Below, one piece after another: positions 34,602 to 46,300 of a stretch of 64,000 nucleotides of DNA. This stretch comes from Neocallimastix lanati (nom. inval.). Taxonomy: Eukaryota > Neocallimastigomycota > Neocallimastigomycetes > Neocallimastigales > Neocallimastigaceae. The notes under the pieces are model-generated. The model saw nothing but the letters and a program-made list of their open reading frames with translations. It had not been told where the DNA came from and made no database searches. The translations under genes and the position numbers were made by a program. The first letter of the stretch is position 1. Every line of letters begins with the position of its first letter. The stretch lies in assembly GCA_016946835.1 (NCBI GenBank), contig JACVTC010000060.1:571501-635500 (forward strand), given 5' to 3'.

Positions 34602-37600
34602 TTATGATGTTTCCATTAAGTCTTCATTTCTTTTAGTATATGGTTCCAATTGTGAGATATGAAATACCGGATGGAGATGTAAGTTCTCTGGAAGTTCCAA
34701 ACGGTAATTCATTCTTTCCCTTTTCTCGATGATTTTAAAAGGTCCAAGATATTGAGTGGATAATTTTCTAGAGGGTTCATTCGTAAAGTAGTATCTTCTA
34801 AGCATAACCAAATCATTTACCTTAAAGTCAGGTCCTACAGATTTTTTATTGTCAGCATATTTCTTAAAATCTTCTTTGGCTTTAACTAAATGTTGACGAA
34901 GGGCATTGAAATGTGAAGACCAATCCCTTGTAAGAACAGAAGCACAATCTTTTAGCAGAATCGGTGGTGAATCAATAACACAATTTGGGTCAAATCCATA
35001 GTTAGCATGAAAAGGAGTTTGAGCTATTGATTTGTGAATGGAGTTGTTGTAGGACATTTCACATAAAGGGAGGTAGAAACACCATTCATTTTGAGCAGAA
35101 GAACAATAGCAGCGAAGATATTGTTCTATTACAGCATTAGCCCGTTCAACCTGACCATTGGATTGTTGGTGGTGAGCAGTAGCAAGTCTTGGTTTAGCAC
35201 GAATAGCATCGCACAACGAAGTCCAAAATTGAGAAGAGAATTGGGAACCATGATCAGACACAATCACTTTAGGAAAACCATGATACTTAAAGACTTGGAA
35301 AAGTAAGAGCTTAGCAGTTAAGTCGGCAGAGGGAACATCGGAGCAGGGTACTAAATGAATAATTTTGGTTAAATGATCAGAAACAACCATGATACAAGTG
35401 CAATCTTGTGAAGAAGGCAATGAAACAATAAAATCGACGCCAATAACTTCCCAGGGTTTTGTAGGAGTAGGAAGTGGTATTAGTTTACCATAAGGTTTAT
35501 GACGACGGATTTTATTTCTACAACAAACATCACAAGAAGCCACATAATTTGAAATATCTTTTTTCATATTAGGCCACCAGTAGTTCCTTCTGAGTTTTTC
35601 AAAGGTCCTATCTACCCCCTGATGGCCACTAGTGGGTGCATCATGGAAAGACTTTAAAAGTCTAGCCCTGAGACTGGAAGGAATAATAATACGCTTTTGA
35701 AAGTGGAGCACGCCATCGACGAAGGAAAATAAAGAACTTTTGATGTTGTTTGACTTATCCCTTATTTTTAAGAGGATATTTTTACAATAATTATCAGCTT
35801 TCTGTGCTTCAATAAGACTACTAATATTGTCATTTATAGCACAACAGAAAGCATTATTGTTAATTACAGGTTGTGATTCAGATGAAGAGTCAGATTTAAA
35901 ATCTGGGCGTCTTGAAAGAGCATCTGGTTTGCCACTTTTAGCGCCTGATCTGAATGCAATCCTATAGTCAAACTTTGATAAAAAGAGACTCCAACGAATT
36001 TGTCTTTGATTTAAATGTTGGGGTTTCTTAAAATACAATAAGTTCTTGTGGTCTGTTATTACTTGAACAGGAAATTTTGCGCCTTCTAAATGATGCCTCC
36101 AAGTTTCAAACGCAGTAATTATAGCAAGAAGTTCTTTATCATATATAGTATAATTGACTTCTGCTTTATTGAGGGATCTAGAATGGAAGGCTACGGGATG
36201 CAATAAGTTATCAGTGTCACTAACCTGAGAAAGTATGCAACCGACAGCAAAGTCGCTAGCATCTGTTTCAACGATGAATTCTTTCTCTGGATTAGGAAAA
36301 ATGAGCACTTCATCAGCTTTAAAAGATTCTTTCAATTTATTAAAAGCTTCATTTGCTGATTCATCCCAATTAAATGTAGTATTTTTCCTTAAAAGTCGAC
36401 GAAGAGGTTCCATATTTTTGGCAAAATTATTGATAAACTTTCTATAGAAATTACATAAGCCTAGAAAACTTTGTAATTCCTTTTGATTCTTCGGAATAGG
36501 CCAATCCAGAACAGATTTTACCTTATCCTTATCCATAGTGAGACCATCTACAGAAACAGTGAAGCCTAAGAAGGTGGTTTTAGTAACATGGAAGTCACAT
36601 TTCTCTAATTTAGCATATAATCCATTGTTGATGAGAAGTTGAAGAACGATCCTAACATGTTTAATATGTTCTTTTTCGTTGTTAGAGTAAATAATGATGT
36701 CGTCCAGATAGACTTGCACGAAAGAACCAATGATATCACTGAAGATATCTTGTACAAAACGTTGAAAAACCGAGGGGGCATTTCGAAGTCCAAAAGGCAT
36801 AACGAGATATTCGAAATGTCCTAAAGGGGTTCTAAAAGCAGTAAGATATTCGTGACCTTCTTTAACTCTGATTAGGTTATAAGCAGATCTAAGGTCAAGA
36901 CGAGTAAATATCTTAGCTCCTTGAAAGGATTCAATCAAGTCATTTATTCTTGGAATTGGGTAGCTATTACGGATTGTGATAGCATTTAATCGGCGATAAT
37001 CTACAGAGAGTCTAAGGGTACCATCGCGTTTCATTACAAATAATATAGGAGCACCTGCTGGTGATTTTGACTTCCTAATGAATTTCTTTTTTAAGTTTTC
37101 CTTAATATAATCCTTTAAAGTCTTCAGTTCTTGTACAGTAAGAGAGTATATTGGACCAAAATAAAGTTGTCCACCAGAAATAAGCTCAATAGCAATATCA
37201 TAGTCACGATGGGGTGGTAAGTTCTCAGCTTGTTTCTTTTCAAATACTATTTTAAGATCCGAATAGTATTTATTAATAATCTCTTCTTTTCCCTGAACGT
37301 CAGTGTTTACTTCTTCTGAATCAATCATTGCAGCACATAAATCAGAATCTGAGATATCTGTATCAAAAGCCGAATTTGGTAATACTGAATCTTTTTCTGA
37401 ATTCTCCAACATTGAAGCAGTAATATTTTTATTTTGATTAAAAAACTTATTACTTTTGGAGGATGGGCAATGTGAGCCACAGTATCTACCAAGGAAGTAG
37501 ATTCTATTATTTTTATAATCGATGAAAGGATTGTGAACGGATAACCAATCCCTTCCAAGAATACCATTAATGCCCTGAAGAGATAGATTAGCAATGCAGA

Positions 37601-38645
37601 ATTCAAAAGTTTCCTTATGATCCATAAATTTTAATTTAAAAGTCTTAGTAGTTTGTCTGATATTCATACTTTTCCCATTAGGAAGTTGGATGTTGATTTG
37701 GGAATTGAGTCCTAACACAGGTAATTTATTAGAATTTGCGAAGTTTTTACAAATAAAACTTCTGGCAGAACCCGAATCAATTAATAGATTTGCCTTAATA
37801 TTTCTTCCATTAATATCAAGGTAGAAGGTAGTTGTGATTGTTGTTTTAATATTCGGGGTGTAATTTGCTGAAAGTATGTCGTTTTTAGACTTATTTTTTC
37901 TGAAATGAGAATGTTTAGAATTCTTTTCTGATTTTAATAAATCGTTTCTATTCCTATGAAACGACATTTTTCCATTAAATTTATTTTTTTGATTGTGGCG
38001 TAGACGACTTTCCAAAAAACACTTCTTATCAATTCCAATAATAATGTTGGTAGCTTCAAAAAGAGTAGATGGCTTTTCGAGTTTATCAAACTCTTCGCGG
38101 ATTTTGTCAAGTAGACCCTTACCGATTATATCAATTAAAACTTCGTCGGGCCATCCTAAACGTCCAGCCAATCTCCGAAATTCAATAGTATATTCAGCAA
38201 CATTTCCTAATTGAAGTTGTTTCAATTTCCATAACTTTTCCATGATGACATATTTTTGCTTCCTTTCATTCCCAATATCAAAGTTATCCAGTAAGAGCTT
38301 CTTAAACTTACTAAATTCAAGGTTCTTTAGAGTACCATCAGTTAAAAGAGAAAGACCCCATTTTCTGGCGGTACCAGTAAGTTTATTAATAACAAAAGAA
38401 CTTTTTAGTTCATCCTTTTGAAAAGAATTTGGATGCTCCTTAAAGAAATCTTCACTTTGAATTAAAACTTCTAAGATATTTAGTTTATTGCTTTCATTTT
38501 CCTTTTGGAGGACACCATTAGGAGAAAAGAAAGCAGGAATGAAGTCAGCAATTGCAGTAATAAGTTTGGATGCATTTTCATCATGGAGATAGGAATTATT
38601 AACTTCACTTGAGGAAATTGCTTGTTTATTACTATTGAAATCCAT
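34602..38645 (-). CDS. Gag-Pol polyprotein of element A
   Basis: Single 1347-codon frame, the size and layout of Tf1 of fission yeast. Gag covers about residues 1-260, with the RKWGLSLLTDGTL capsid segment and no CCHC knuckle. The protease active site is D290-S-G. RT is about 490-710 with VMPFGL and YLDD at 646-649. RNase H has its acidic set at D795, E838, D865 and D908. Integrase has an HHCC finger (H1001, H1008, C1038, C1041) and catalytic D1071, D1131, E1167 with the D-35-E spacing. A GPY/F-like GPFKI module lies near 1290, and there is no chromodomain. It differs from element B at roughly 15-20 residues; one is S versus C in the LxVDYRRLN motif. All catalytic residues I checked are present, so it may be active. 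Confidence 0.96.
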   Translation of the reverse strand: MDFNSNKQAISSSEVNNSYLHDENASKLITAIADFIPAFFSPNGVLQKENESNKLNILEVLIQSEDFFKEHPNSFQKDELKSSFVINKLTGTARKWGLSLLTDGTLKNLEFSKFKKLLLDNFDIGNERKQKYVIMEKLWKLKQLQLGNVAEYTIEFRRLAGRLGWPDEVLIDIIGKGLLDKIREEFDKLEKPSTLFEATNIIIGIDKKCFLESRLRHNQKNKFNGKMSFHRNRNDLLKSEKNSKHSHFRKNKSKNDILSANYTPNIKTTITTTFYLDINGRNIKANLLIDSGSARSFICKNFANSNKLPVLGLNSQINIQLPNGKSMNIRQTTKTFKLKFMDHKETFEFCIANLSLQGINGILGRDWLSVHNPFIDYKNNRIYFLGRYCGSHCPSSKSNKFFNQNKNITASMLENSEKDSVLPNSAFDTDISDSDLCAAMIDSEEVNTDVQGKEEIINKYYSDLKIVFEKKQAENLPPHRDYDIAIELISGGQLYFGPIYSLTVQELKTLKDYIKENLKKKFIRKSKSPAGAPILFVMKRDGTLRLSVDYRRLNAITIRNSYPIPRINDLIESFQGAKIFTRLDLRSAYNLIRVKEGHEYLTAFRTPLGHFEYLVMPFGLRNAPSVFQRFVQDIFSDIIGSFVQVYLDDIIIYSNNEKEHIKHVRIVLQLLINNGLYAKLEKCDFHVTKTTFLGFTVSVDGLTMDKDKVKSVLDWPIPKNQKELQSFLGLCNFYRKFINNFAKNMEPLRRLLRKNTTFNWDESANEAFNKLKESFKADEVLIFPNPEKEFIVETDASDFAVGCILSQVSDTDNLLHPVAFHSRSLNKAEVNYTIYDKELLAIITAFETWRHHLEGAKFPVQVITDHKNLLYFKKPQHLNQRQIRWSLFLSKFDYRIAFRSGAKSGKPDALSRRPDFKSDSSSESQPVINNNAFCCAINDNISSLIEAQKADNYCKNILLKIRDKSNNIKSSLFSFVDGVLHFQKRIIIPSSLRARLLKSFHDAPTSGHQGVDRTFEKLRRNYWWPNMKKDISNYVASCDVCCRNKIRRHKPYGKLIPLPTPTKPWEVIGVDFIVSLPSSQDCTCIMVVSDHLTKIIHLVPCSDVPSADLTAKLLLFQVFKYHGFPKVIVSDHGSQFSSQFWTSLCDAIRAKPRLATAHHQQSNGQVERANAVIEQYLRCYCSSAQNEWCFYLPLCEMSYNNSIHKSIAQTPFHANYGFDPNCVIDSPPILLKDCASVLTRDWSSHFNALRQHLVKAKEDFKKYADNKKSVGPDFKVNDLVMLRRYYFTNEPSRKLSTQYLGPFKIIEKRERMNYRLELPENLHLHPVFHISQLEPYTKRNEDLMETS

Positions 38646-38783
38646 TTTTATGCCTTTAGTATAGATAAAAATAGGATAGAGTTAACAAAATGGACATTCT
38701 TATTACACAAAATTAAGAATTATAATAAGGATTTTGATTAATAAATATTTTATAGAATACACTTTAATTTCTTACTTCCCGTG

Positions 38784-38854
38784 TTACCGTTCATTTGGTT
38801 TATCAACCAAAGGGCTGAGGTGTAGGTCTAATGTTACAGCCTACCAGTAACGGT
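38784..38854 (-). other. Three-way-junction RNA fold in leader A
   Basis: Closing stem ACCGTT/AACGGT (38786-38791 and 38849-38854). Arm 1 is TTTGGTT/AACCAAA with a four-base loop (38794-38811); arm 2 is GTAGG/CCTAC (38822-38826 and 38840-38844). It lies about 140-210 nt upstream of the Gag start. Function unknown. The same fold is present in B at about 47579-47649. Confidence 0.5.
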
Positions 38855-39195
38855 CAACAACGTACTTGGAAATTAAATTAAAATGATTAACAAAATATTA
38901 TTATAAACTTATCCTTTATTATAAACTTCTGCATGAATACAATATTTAGTATTATTTTAATTAAAATTCAATATCACTTTCTTATGCCTTACAACATTCA
39001 AAAACCGGCAAAAGTGATCCATTAAAACATAAAAAAAATATTTTATGTTTTCCATAGCAGTTTTATATAATCAAGCATAAAAAAACATAACTGCTATAAC
39101 CAATTTTGTTTGGGATAAACAAACTGTTAAAACCCATTATTAAAATTAAAACTATATAATTTTACTTCAATACATAATATTGAAGAACCTTGAGT

Positions 39196-39231
39196 CCTTC
39201 GGTGACCAAGAGTTCCTTATTCGCTAGAGCT
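39196..39231 (-). other. Conserved retroelement leader motif (copy 2, element A)
   Basis: CCTTCGGTGAC, a short gap, TTCCTTATTCGC, TAGAGCT on the plus strand, matching the leader of the left-edge gag element (1507-1541). Confidence 0.55.
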
Positions 39232-39461
39232 ACATTCGGATAACCTATACTTTCACGTGAAATACTGCATTTCCGTACAGTACAAACCGCTACGGTATAG
39301 GAAAAGGAGACCTTTCCTTTATTACTACCTAAAAATGTACTCACCATCCCCAATTAGATGGCTAACTCTATATATGAAGGTATTATTACCTTCTCAGTTT
39401 GTTATTTTTTATTTATTTATTAATATTTTTATTTATTTCTTTATTTCTTTATTGTTATTAT

Positions 39462-39508
<47 letters not shown>

Positions 39509-39887
39509 ATTTTAAATTATTATTTCTATTCTTAATTATATTATCTAAAATTATTCTATATTATTAATTCTATATTATTAAAATAATTCTAATCTATTAT
39601 ATATTATTATATTCATTCTAAAATTATTTTAATTAAATTACTATAATCTAAAACTATTCTAAAATATTAATTTATTATTCTATTATTAACTATTAAAAAA
39701 AAATTTTTTTTTTTTTTTTTTTAATATAAAATTTTTTTTTTGTGTCACTCTAGCTATATATTATTATTGTATTCTAATATGTATAATTTCAATAGGCTAA
39801 TTCACTAATAAAATTTCCAATGTTACACTATTCTAAAAATTTTTCACATTTTATCTAACCCTAAGCTAATCTAAGAAGAGTTATTAT

Positions 39888-40768
39888 TGTAATAATTCTA
39901 TTAAGAACTAACTCAAAATAGAATTATTAACTACAACTTAACGACTAATTCATTAAGTTGAGAAAATAAAATAAAATAAATTTTTTTTTTTTACCTTTAG
40001 AGTAGAGTTTATTATAAAATTAATTATAATAATAACACAAAAAGTAAGAAAAGAATTGTTTGTATAAATTGATTTTAAAAATATGTTTTTGAATAAAATA
40101 TTTTTATTAATTTATTAAAGTTAAAAATATAAAATTGTTACTATTATAACTATGTTTTTTATAATAATAACTCTTGATTTCTCAAAGAGAACTCAAGAGC
40201 CTTATTTATATTTTTTTATGAAAATAAGGTTAAATAAGAAAGGGTTTTCTAATCTTAACAAATCTCTTATCTAGGAAAAGATTAGATAGAAAAACCTAGA
40301 TAAGTTTTCGATCGATATTCTATCCATATCGATCATCGCATTAATTAAGTAAAACCGATTACTTCTAAAAAGTAATTGGAAAAAATCTTAATTTACCGAT
40401 TTTCCAATCTAATGATCGAAAATAAAAGAATAAAATAATAAATGATATTTCGATCATATAATTTATCCTTATATTAAAAATATAAAATTAAATAGTTAAT
40501 AAAATACAGAATACATTATAAAATACAGAATACATTATAAAATACAGATAAAATACAATACAAAATACATTAGTTACAGTGGAGAATTTAGCATATTGTA
40601 AATATATTATTTAAAATTAATTAAATAAATTTTGTTAAATTAATGAATATTTAAAATTAAATTAAATAAATTTAATAAATATTATATGTAATTAAATAAA
40701 GTTACAGTTATAATAACTTAACTAAGAAAATATAATTATTTGCTAACAAATAATTATAGATTCTTACA
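39888..40768 (-). repeat. 5' LTR of element A
   Basis: 881 bp, plus-strand ends TGTAATAATTC and GATTCTTACA. The sense primer-binding site (complement at 39876-39887) follows its sense end. Confidence 0.95.
40164..40210 (-). promoter_or_regulatory. LTR promoter and self-primer of element A
   Basis: Minus-strand TATAAATAAG (40201-40210). Thirty-five bp later AAGAGTTATTAT (40164-40175) is fully complementary to the primer-binding site at 39876-39887. A hairpin CTCTTGA/TCAAGAG (40171-40199) has the primer as its 3' arm. Confidence 0.75.
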
Positions 40769-40775
40769 AAAGCAT

Positions 40776-41455
40776 TGACAAATGATGATTATTATCTTAA
40801 TTTAGAATTTACTTCTAAAAGTGATAATAATTTGTCAATTAAAAAGGTAGTTATTAACACAAAAATGTTAATTAAAACACTAAAGTTTAAAGTAAGAAAA
40901 GAATATTTGTTTTTTTTTTTTTTATAATAAAACTTTATTTATCAATATAAAATTGTACTTTTTATTATTTTGAATATTTATATTCTTAATAAAAAGTATT
41001 TAAAATAAATGAGAATAAAAGAAAATAATTTATTAAAACTTAAATTTTAAATTTTTAATTCTTGAATTCTGATTTTTTTATTTTTAAAGAAATATTTACA
41101 TGTTTTTATATTTTTCTTTTAAGTTTAAATTATTTAAAATAAAACTATATAATTATTTTAAGTAAACTCTTTTAAGATAAAATAAACAATTTTGTTATTA
41201 TTAATAAGTCTCTTTTTTAATTAATATTAATATCAATTTAAACTGAGATTTAATTTAAAATCGTTAAAGTAAAATAAAAGAATAATTTAATATAAAATAC
41301 ATTGTTCTTTAAATTAAAATAATATTTATTTAATAATTTTAAATCTTTTAATTTATTTTTATTAAAATATTATTTTATAATTATCAATAACTAATGAAGA
41401 GGGTTATTATTCCATTTTATTGATTTTTCTTAATTTATAATTTGGTTATTTATCA
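40776..41455. repeat. T repeat unit 1 (solo LTR-like, 4-bp duplication)
   Basis: 680 bp, TGACAAATG...TTATTTATCA, flanked by GCAT (40772-40775 and 41456-41459). Related to the other T units through the block TTTACATGTTTTTATATTTTTC and the shared right end. No ORF. Confidence 0.6.
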
Positions 41456-41459
41456 GCAT

Positions 41460-42503
41460 TGATTTATACCTAATATTCTTAATCTACAAAAATTAAATTT
41501 TGCAGAAGTGAATAAAAGGATAAATACTGAATAAAAATTGATTTAAGGAATTTAAAAAAAATAAATATGTTTTATTATTAAACACAAAAATGTTTTATTA
41601 AAAAAATTTATTTTTATTTTAATATTAATCTTTATTTATTTAATAATTAATTTTGTTTAAATTAATAAAATAATTGTTAAAACTAATAAAATAATAAAAT
41701 GGAATATTTATTATTTATACTAATTTATTTTAAATTTTAATAATAAAATTGATTATTAATAACTAATAAAATATATAATAATTTATCAAAATAATTAATA
41801 ATCATAAAAATTGATTATTAAAAACTAATAAAATATCTATAATAATTTATTAAATAATTAATAATCATACTTTTTGATTATTAAAACTAATAAAATATTT
41901 ATAATAATTTATTAACTAATTAATAATAAAGAATAATTTATAAGAAATATTTACATGTTTTTATATTTTTCTTTGATTTTAAACTATTTACATTAAAAAT
42001 AATAAAATTAATAAAAGAGAAATAAAGAATAATTTATTATTAAATTAAACAATATTTACAATTAAAATGTTGATAAAGATGAGTTTTAAAATGTTATTTT
42101 AATTACAATTTGTTTATAAAAGTTGAGTTATAAAATAAATAAAATAATCATTATTTTAAATAAAAGTAACTTAAAAAATTATTAACTATCTAATTTTAAT
42201 TTTGCGATGTTTATAAGTTTGTTTATTTGTTATTTATAATTTATTAAATTTGTTTATTATTTTGTTTATTTGTAGTCTTAGAAAAATATTATTTATTAAT
42301 TTATTTTAGTTTTTAATTAAAATTATTAATGATTAATTAATTTACTATTATTTTATTTTAATTATCTTTATTTAATTAATTTTTCTTAAATATGGATTTA
42401 ATTTTTTTTTAGAATGGATTAATTTTTGGGTTAAGTTAGAAAACTTTAACAAGAATTTGTTTTTTTATTATTTATTTTAATTTAATAATTTTGTTATTTA
42501 TCA
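41460..42503. repeat. T repeat unit 2
   Basis: 1044 bp, TGATTTATACC...TTATTTATCA. Left flank GCAT; the right flank is GCA before element B, with the T recovered after B (49657), so unit 2 is also bounded by GCAT. Units 1 and 2 share the middle GCAT in tandem. Confidence 0.6.
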
Positions 42504-42506
42504 GCA

Positions 42507-43383
42507 TGTAATAATTCTATTAAGAACTAACTCAAAATAGAATTATTAACTACAACTTAACGACTAATTCATTAAGTTGAGAAAATAAAATAAAATAAAT
42601 TTTTTTACCTTTAATGTAGAGTTTATTATAAAATTAATTATAATAATAACACAAAATGTAAGAGAAGAATTGTTTGTATAAATTGATCTTAAAAATATGT
42701 TTTTGAATAAAATATTTTTATTAATTTATTAAAGTTAAAAATATAAAAATGTTACTATTATAACTATGTTTTTTATAATAATAACTCTTGATTTCTCAAA
42801 GAGAACTCAAGAGCCTTATTTATATTTTTTTATGAAAATAAGGTTAAATAAGAAAGGGTTTTCTAATCTTAACAAATCTCTTATCTAGGAAAAGATTAGA
42901 TAGAAAAACCTAGATAAGTTTTCGATCGATATTCTATCCATATCGATCATCGCATTAATTAAGTAAAACCGATTACTTCTAAAAAGTAATTGGAAAAAAT
43001 CTTAATTAACCGATTTTCCAATCTAATGATCGAAAATAAAAGAATAAAATAATAAAAGATATTTCGATCATATAATTTATCCTTATATTAAAAATATAAA
43101 ATTAAATAGTTAATAAAATACAGAATACATTATAAAATACAGAATACATTATAAAATACAGAATAAAATACAATACAAAATACATTAAATACAGTAGAGA
43201 ATTTAGCATATTGTAAATATATTATTTAAAATTAATTAAATAAATTTTGTTAAATTAATGAATATTTAAAATTAAATTAAATAAATTTAATAAATATTAT
43301 ATGTAATTAAATAAAGTTATAGTTATAATAACTTAACTAAGAAAATATAATTATTTGCTAACAAATAATTATAGATTCTTACA
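42507..43383 (-). repeat. 3' LTR of element B
   Basis: 877 bp; no difference from the 5' LTR found by eye. Confidence 0.95.
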
Positions 43384-43396
43384 TTGCTCTGTTTAA

Positions 43397-46300
43397 TTAT
43401 GATGTTTCCATTAAGTCTTCATTTCTTTTAGTATATGGTTCCAATTGTGAGATATGAAATACCGGATGGAGATGTAAGTTCTCTGGAAGTTCCAAACGGT
43501 AATTCATTCTTTCCCTTTTCTCGATGATTTTAAAAGGTCCAAGATATTGAGTGGATAATTTTCTAGAGGGTTCATTCGTAAAGTAGTATCTTCTAAGCAT
43601 AACCAAATCATTTACCTTAAAGTCAGGTCCTACAGATTTTTTATTGTCAGCATATTTCTTAAAATCTTCTTTGGCTTTAACTAGATGTTGACGAAGGGCA
43701 TTGAAATGTGAAGACCAATCCCTAGTAAGAACAGAAGCACTATCTTTTAGCAGAATCGGTGGTGAATCAATAACACAATTTGGGTCAAATCCATAGTTAG
43801 CATGAAAAGGAGTTTGAGCTATTGATTTGTGAATGGAGTTGTTGTAGGACATTTCACATAAAGGGAGGTAGAAACACCATTCGTTTTGAGCAGAAGAACA
43901 ATAGCAGCGAAGATATTGTTCTATTACAGCATTAGCCCGTTCAACCTGACCATTTGATTGTTGGTGGTGAGCAGTAGCAAGTCTTGGTTTAGCACGAATA
44001 GCATCGCACAACGAAGTCCAAAATTGAGAAGAGAATTGGGAACCATGATCAGACACAATCACTTTAGGAAAACCATGATACTTAAAGACTTGGAAAAGTA
44101 AGAGCTTAGCAGTTAAGTCGGCAGAGGGAACATCGGAGCAGGGTACTAAATGAATCATTTTGGTTAAATGATCAGAAACAACCATGATACAAGTGCAATC
44201 TTGTGAAGAAGGCAATGAAACAATAAAATCGACGCCAATAACTTCCCAGGGTTTTGTAGGAGTAGGAAGTGGTATTAGTTTACCATAAGGTTTATGACGA
44301 CGGATTTTATTTCTACAACAAACATCACAAGAAGCCACATAATTTGAAATATCTTTTTTCATATTAGGCCACCAGTAGTTCCTTCTGAGTTTTTCAAAGG
44401 TCCTATCTACCCCCTGATGGCCACTAGTGGGTGCATCATGGAAAGACTTTAAAAGTCTAGCCCTGAGACTGGAAGGGATAATAATACGCTTCTGAAAGTG
44501 AAGTACGCCATCGACGAAGGAAAATAAAGAACTTTTGATGTTGTTTGACTTATCCCTTATTTTTAAGAGGATGTTTTTACAATAATTATCAGCTTTCTGT
44601 GCTTCAATAAGACTACTAATATTGTCATTTATAGCACAACAGAAAGCATTATTGTTAATTACAGGTTGTGATTCAGATGAAGAGTCAGATTTAAAATCTG
44701 GGCGTCTTGAAAGAGCATCTGGTTTGCCACTTTTAGCGCCTGATCTGAATGCAATCCTATAGTCAAACTTTGATAAAAAGAGACTCCAACGAATTTGTCT
44801 TTGATTTAAATGTTGGGGTTTCTTAAAATACAATAAGTTCTTGTGGTCTGTTATTACTTGAACAGGAAATTTTGCGCCTTCTAAATGATGCCTCCAAGTT
44901 TCAAACGCAGTAATTATAGCAAGAAGTTCTTTATCATATATAGTATAATTGACTTCTGCTTTATTGAGGGATCTAGAATGGAAGGCTACGGGATGCAATA
45001 AGTTATCAGTGTCACTAACCTGAGAAAGTATGCAACCGACAGCAAAGTCGCTAGCATCTGTTTCAACGATGAATTCTTTCTCTGGATTAGGAAAAATGAG
45101 CACTTCATCAGCTTTAAAAGATTCTTTTAATTTATTAAAAGCTTCATTTGCTGATTCATCCCAATTAAATGTAGTATTTTTCCTTAAAAGTCGACGAAGA
45201 GGTTCCATATTTTTGGCAAAATTATTGATAAACTTTCTATAGAAATTACATAAGCCTAGAAAACTTTGTAATTCCTTTTGATTCTTCGGAATAGGCCAAT
45301 CCAGAACAGATTTTACCTTATCCTTATCCATAGTGAGACCATCTACAGAAACAGTGAAGCCTAAGAAAGTGGTTTTAGTAACATGGAAGTCACATTTCTC
45401 TAATTTAGCATATAATCCATTGTTGATGAGAAGTTGAAGAACGATCCTAACATGTTTAATATGTTCTTCTTCGTTGTTAGAGTAAATAATGATGTCGTCC
45501 AGATAGACTTGCATGAAAGAACCAATGATATCACTGAAGATATCTTGTACAAAACGTTGAAAAACCGAAGGGGCATTTCGAAGACCAAAAGGCATAACGA
45601 GATACTCGAAATGTCCTAAAGGGGTTCTAAAAGCAGTAAGATATTCGTGACCTTCTTTAACTCTGATTAGGTTATAAGCGGATCTAAGGTCAAGACGAGT
45701 AAATATCTTAGCTCCTTGAAAGGATTCAATCAAGTCATTTATTCTTGGAATTGGGTAGCTATTACGGATTGTGATAGCATTTAATCGGCGATAATCTACA
45801 CAGAGTCTAAGGGTACCATCGCGTTTCATTACAAATAATATAGGAGCACCTGCTGGTGATTTTGACTTCCTAATGAATTTCTTTTTTAAGTTTTCCTTAA
45901 TATAATCCTTTAAAGCTTTCAGTTCTTGTACAGTAAGAGAGTATATTGGACCAAAATAAAGTTGTCCACCAGGAATAAGCTCAATAGCAATATCATAGTC
46001 ACGATGGGGTGGTAAGTTCTCAGCTTGTTTCTTTTCAAATACTATTTTAAGATCCGAATAGTATTTATTAATAATCTCTTCTTTTCCCTGAACGTCAGTG
46101 TTTACTTCTTCTGAATCAATCATTGCGGCACATAAATCAGAATCTGAGATATCTGTATCAAAAGCCGAATTTGGTAATACTGAATCTTCTTCTGAATTTT
46201 CCAACATTGAAGCAGTAATATTTTTATTTTGATAAAAAAACTTATTACTTTTGGAGGATGGGCAATGTGAGCCACAGTATCTACCAAGGAAGTAGATTCT

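Larger units (their letters stand above)
38646..39887 (-). other. 1.24-kb structured leader of element A
   Basis: No ORF. Features seen: a three-way-junction-like fold at 38784-38854; inverted repeats ATAGCAGTT/AACTGCTAT around 39053-39093 and TTTGTTT/AAACAAA near 39106-39122; the conserved leader motif at 39196-39231; and a run of about 40 T (sense A) near 39465-39504. Near-identical to the leader of B except for homopolymer lengths. Confidence 0.7.
33713..40768 (-). mobile_element. Element A: intact-looking Tf1-like Ty3/gypsy retrotransposon
   Basis: 7.06 kb, bounded by perfect AAAGC duplications (33708-33712 and 40769-40773). Order in the sense direction: 5' LTR (39888-40768), self-primer site, 1.24-kb structured leader, single Gag-Pol ORF, 3' LTR (33713-34588). 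The LTR pair differs by about four substitutions plus homopolymer-length changes by eye, so insertion is recent. Confidence 0.96.

Noticed and set aside
38780-38880. Hammerhead ribozyme (retrozyme) in the A/B leader
   Set aside because: No CUGAUGA and GAAA cores in the junction; only the three-way shape is similar.
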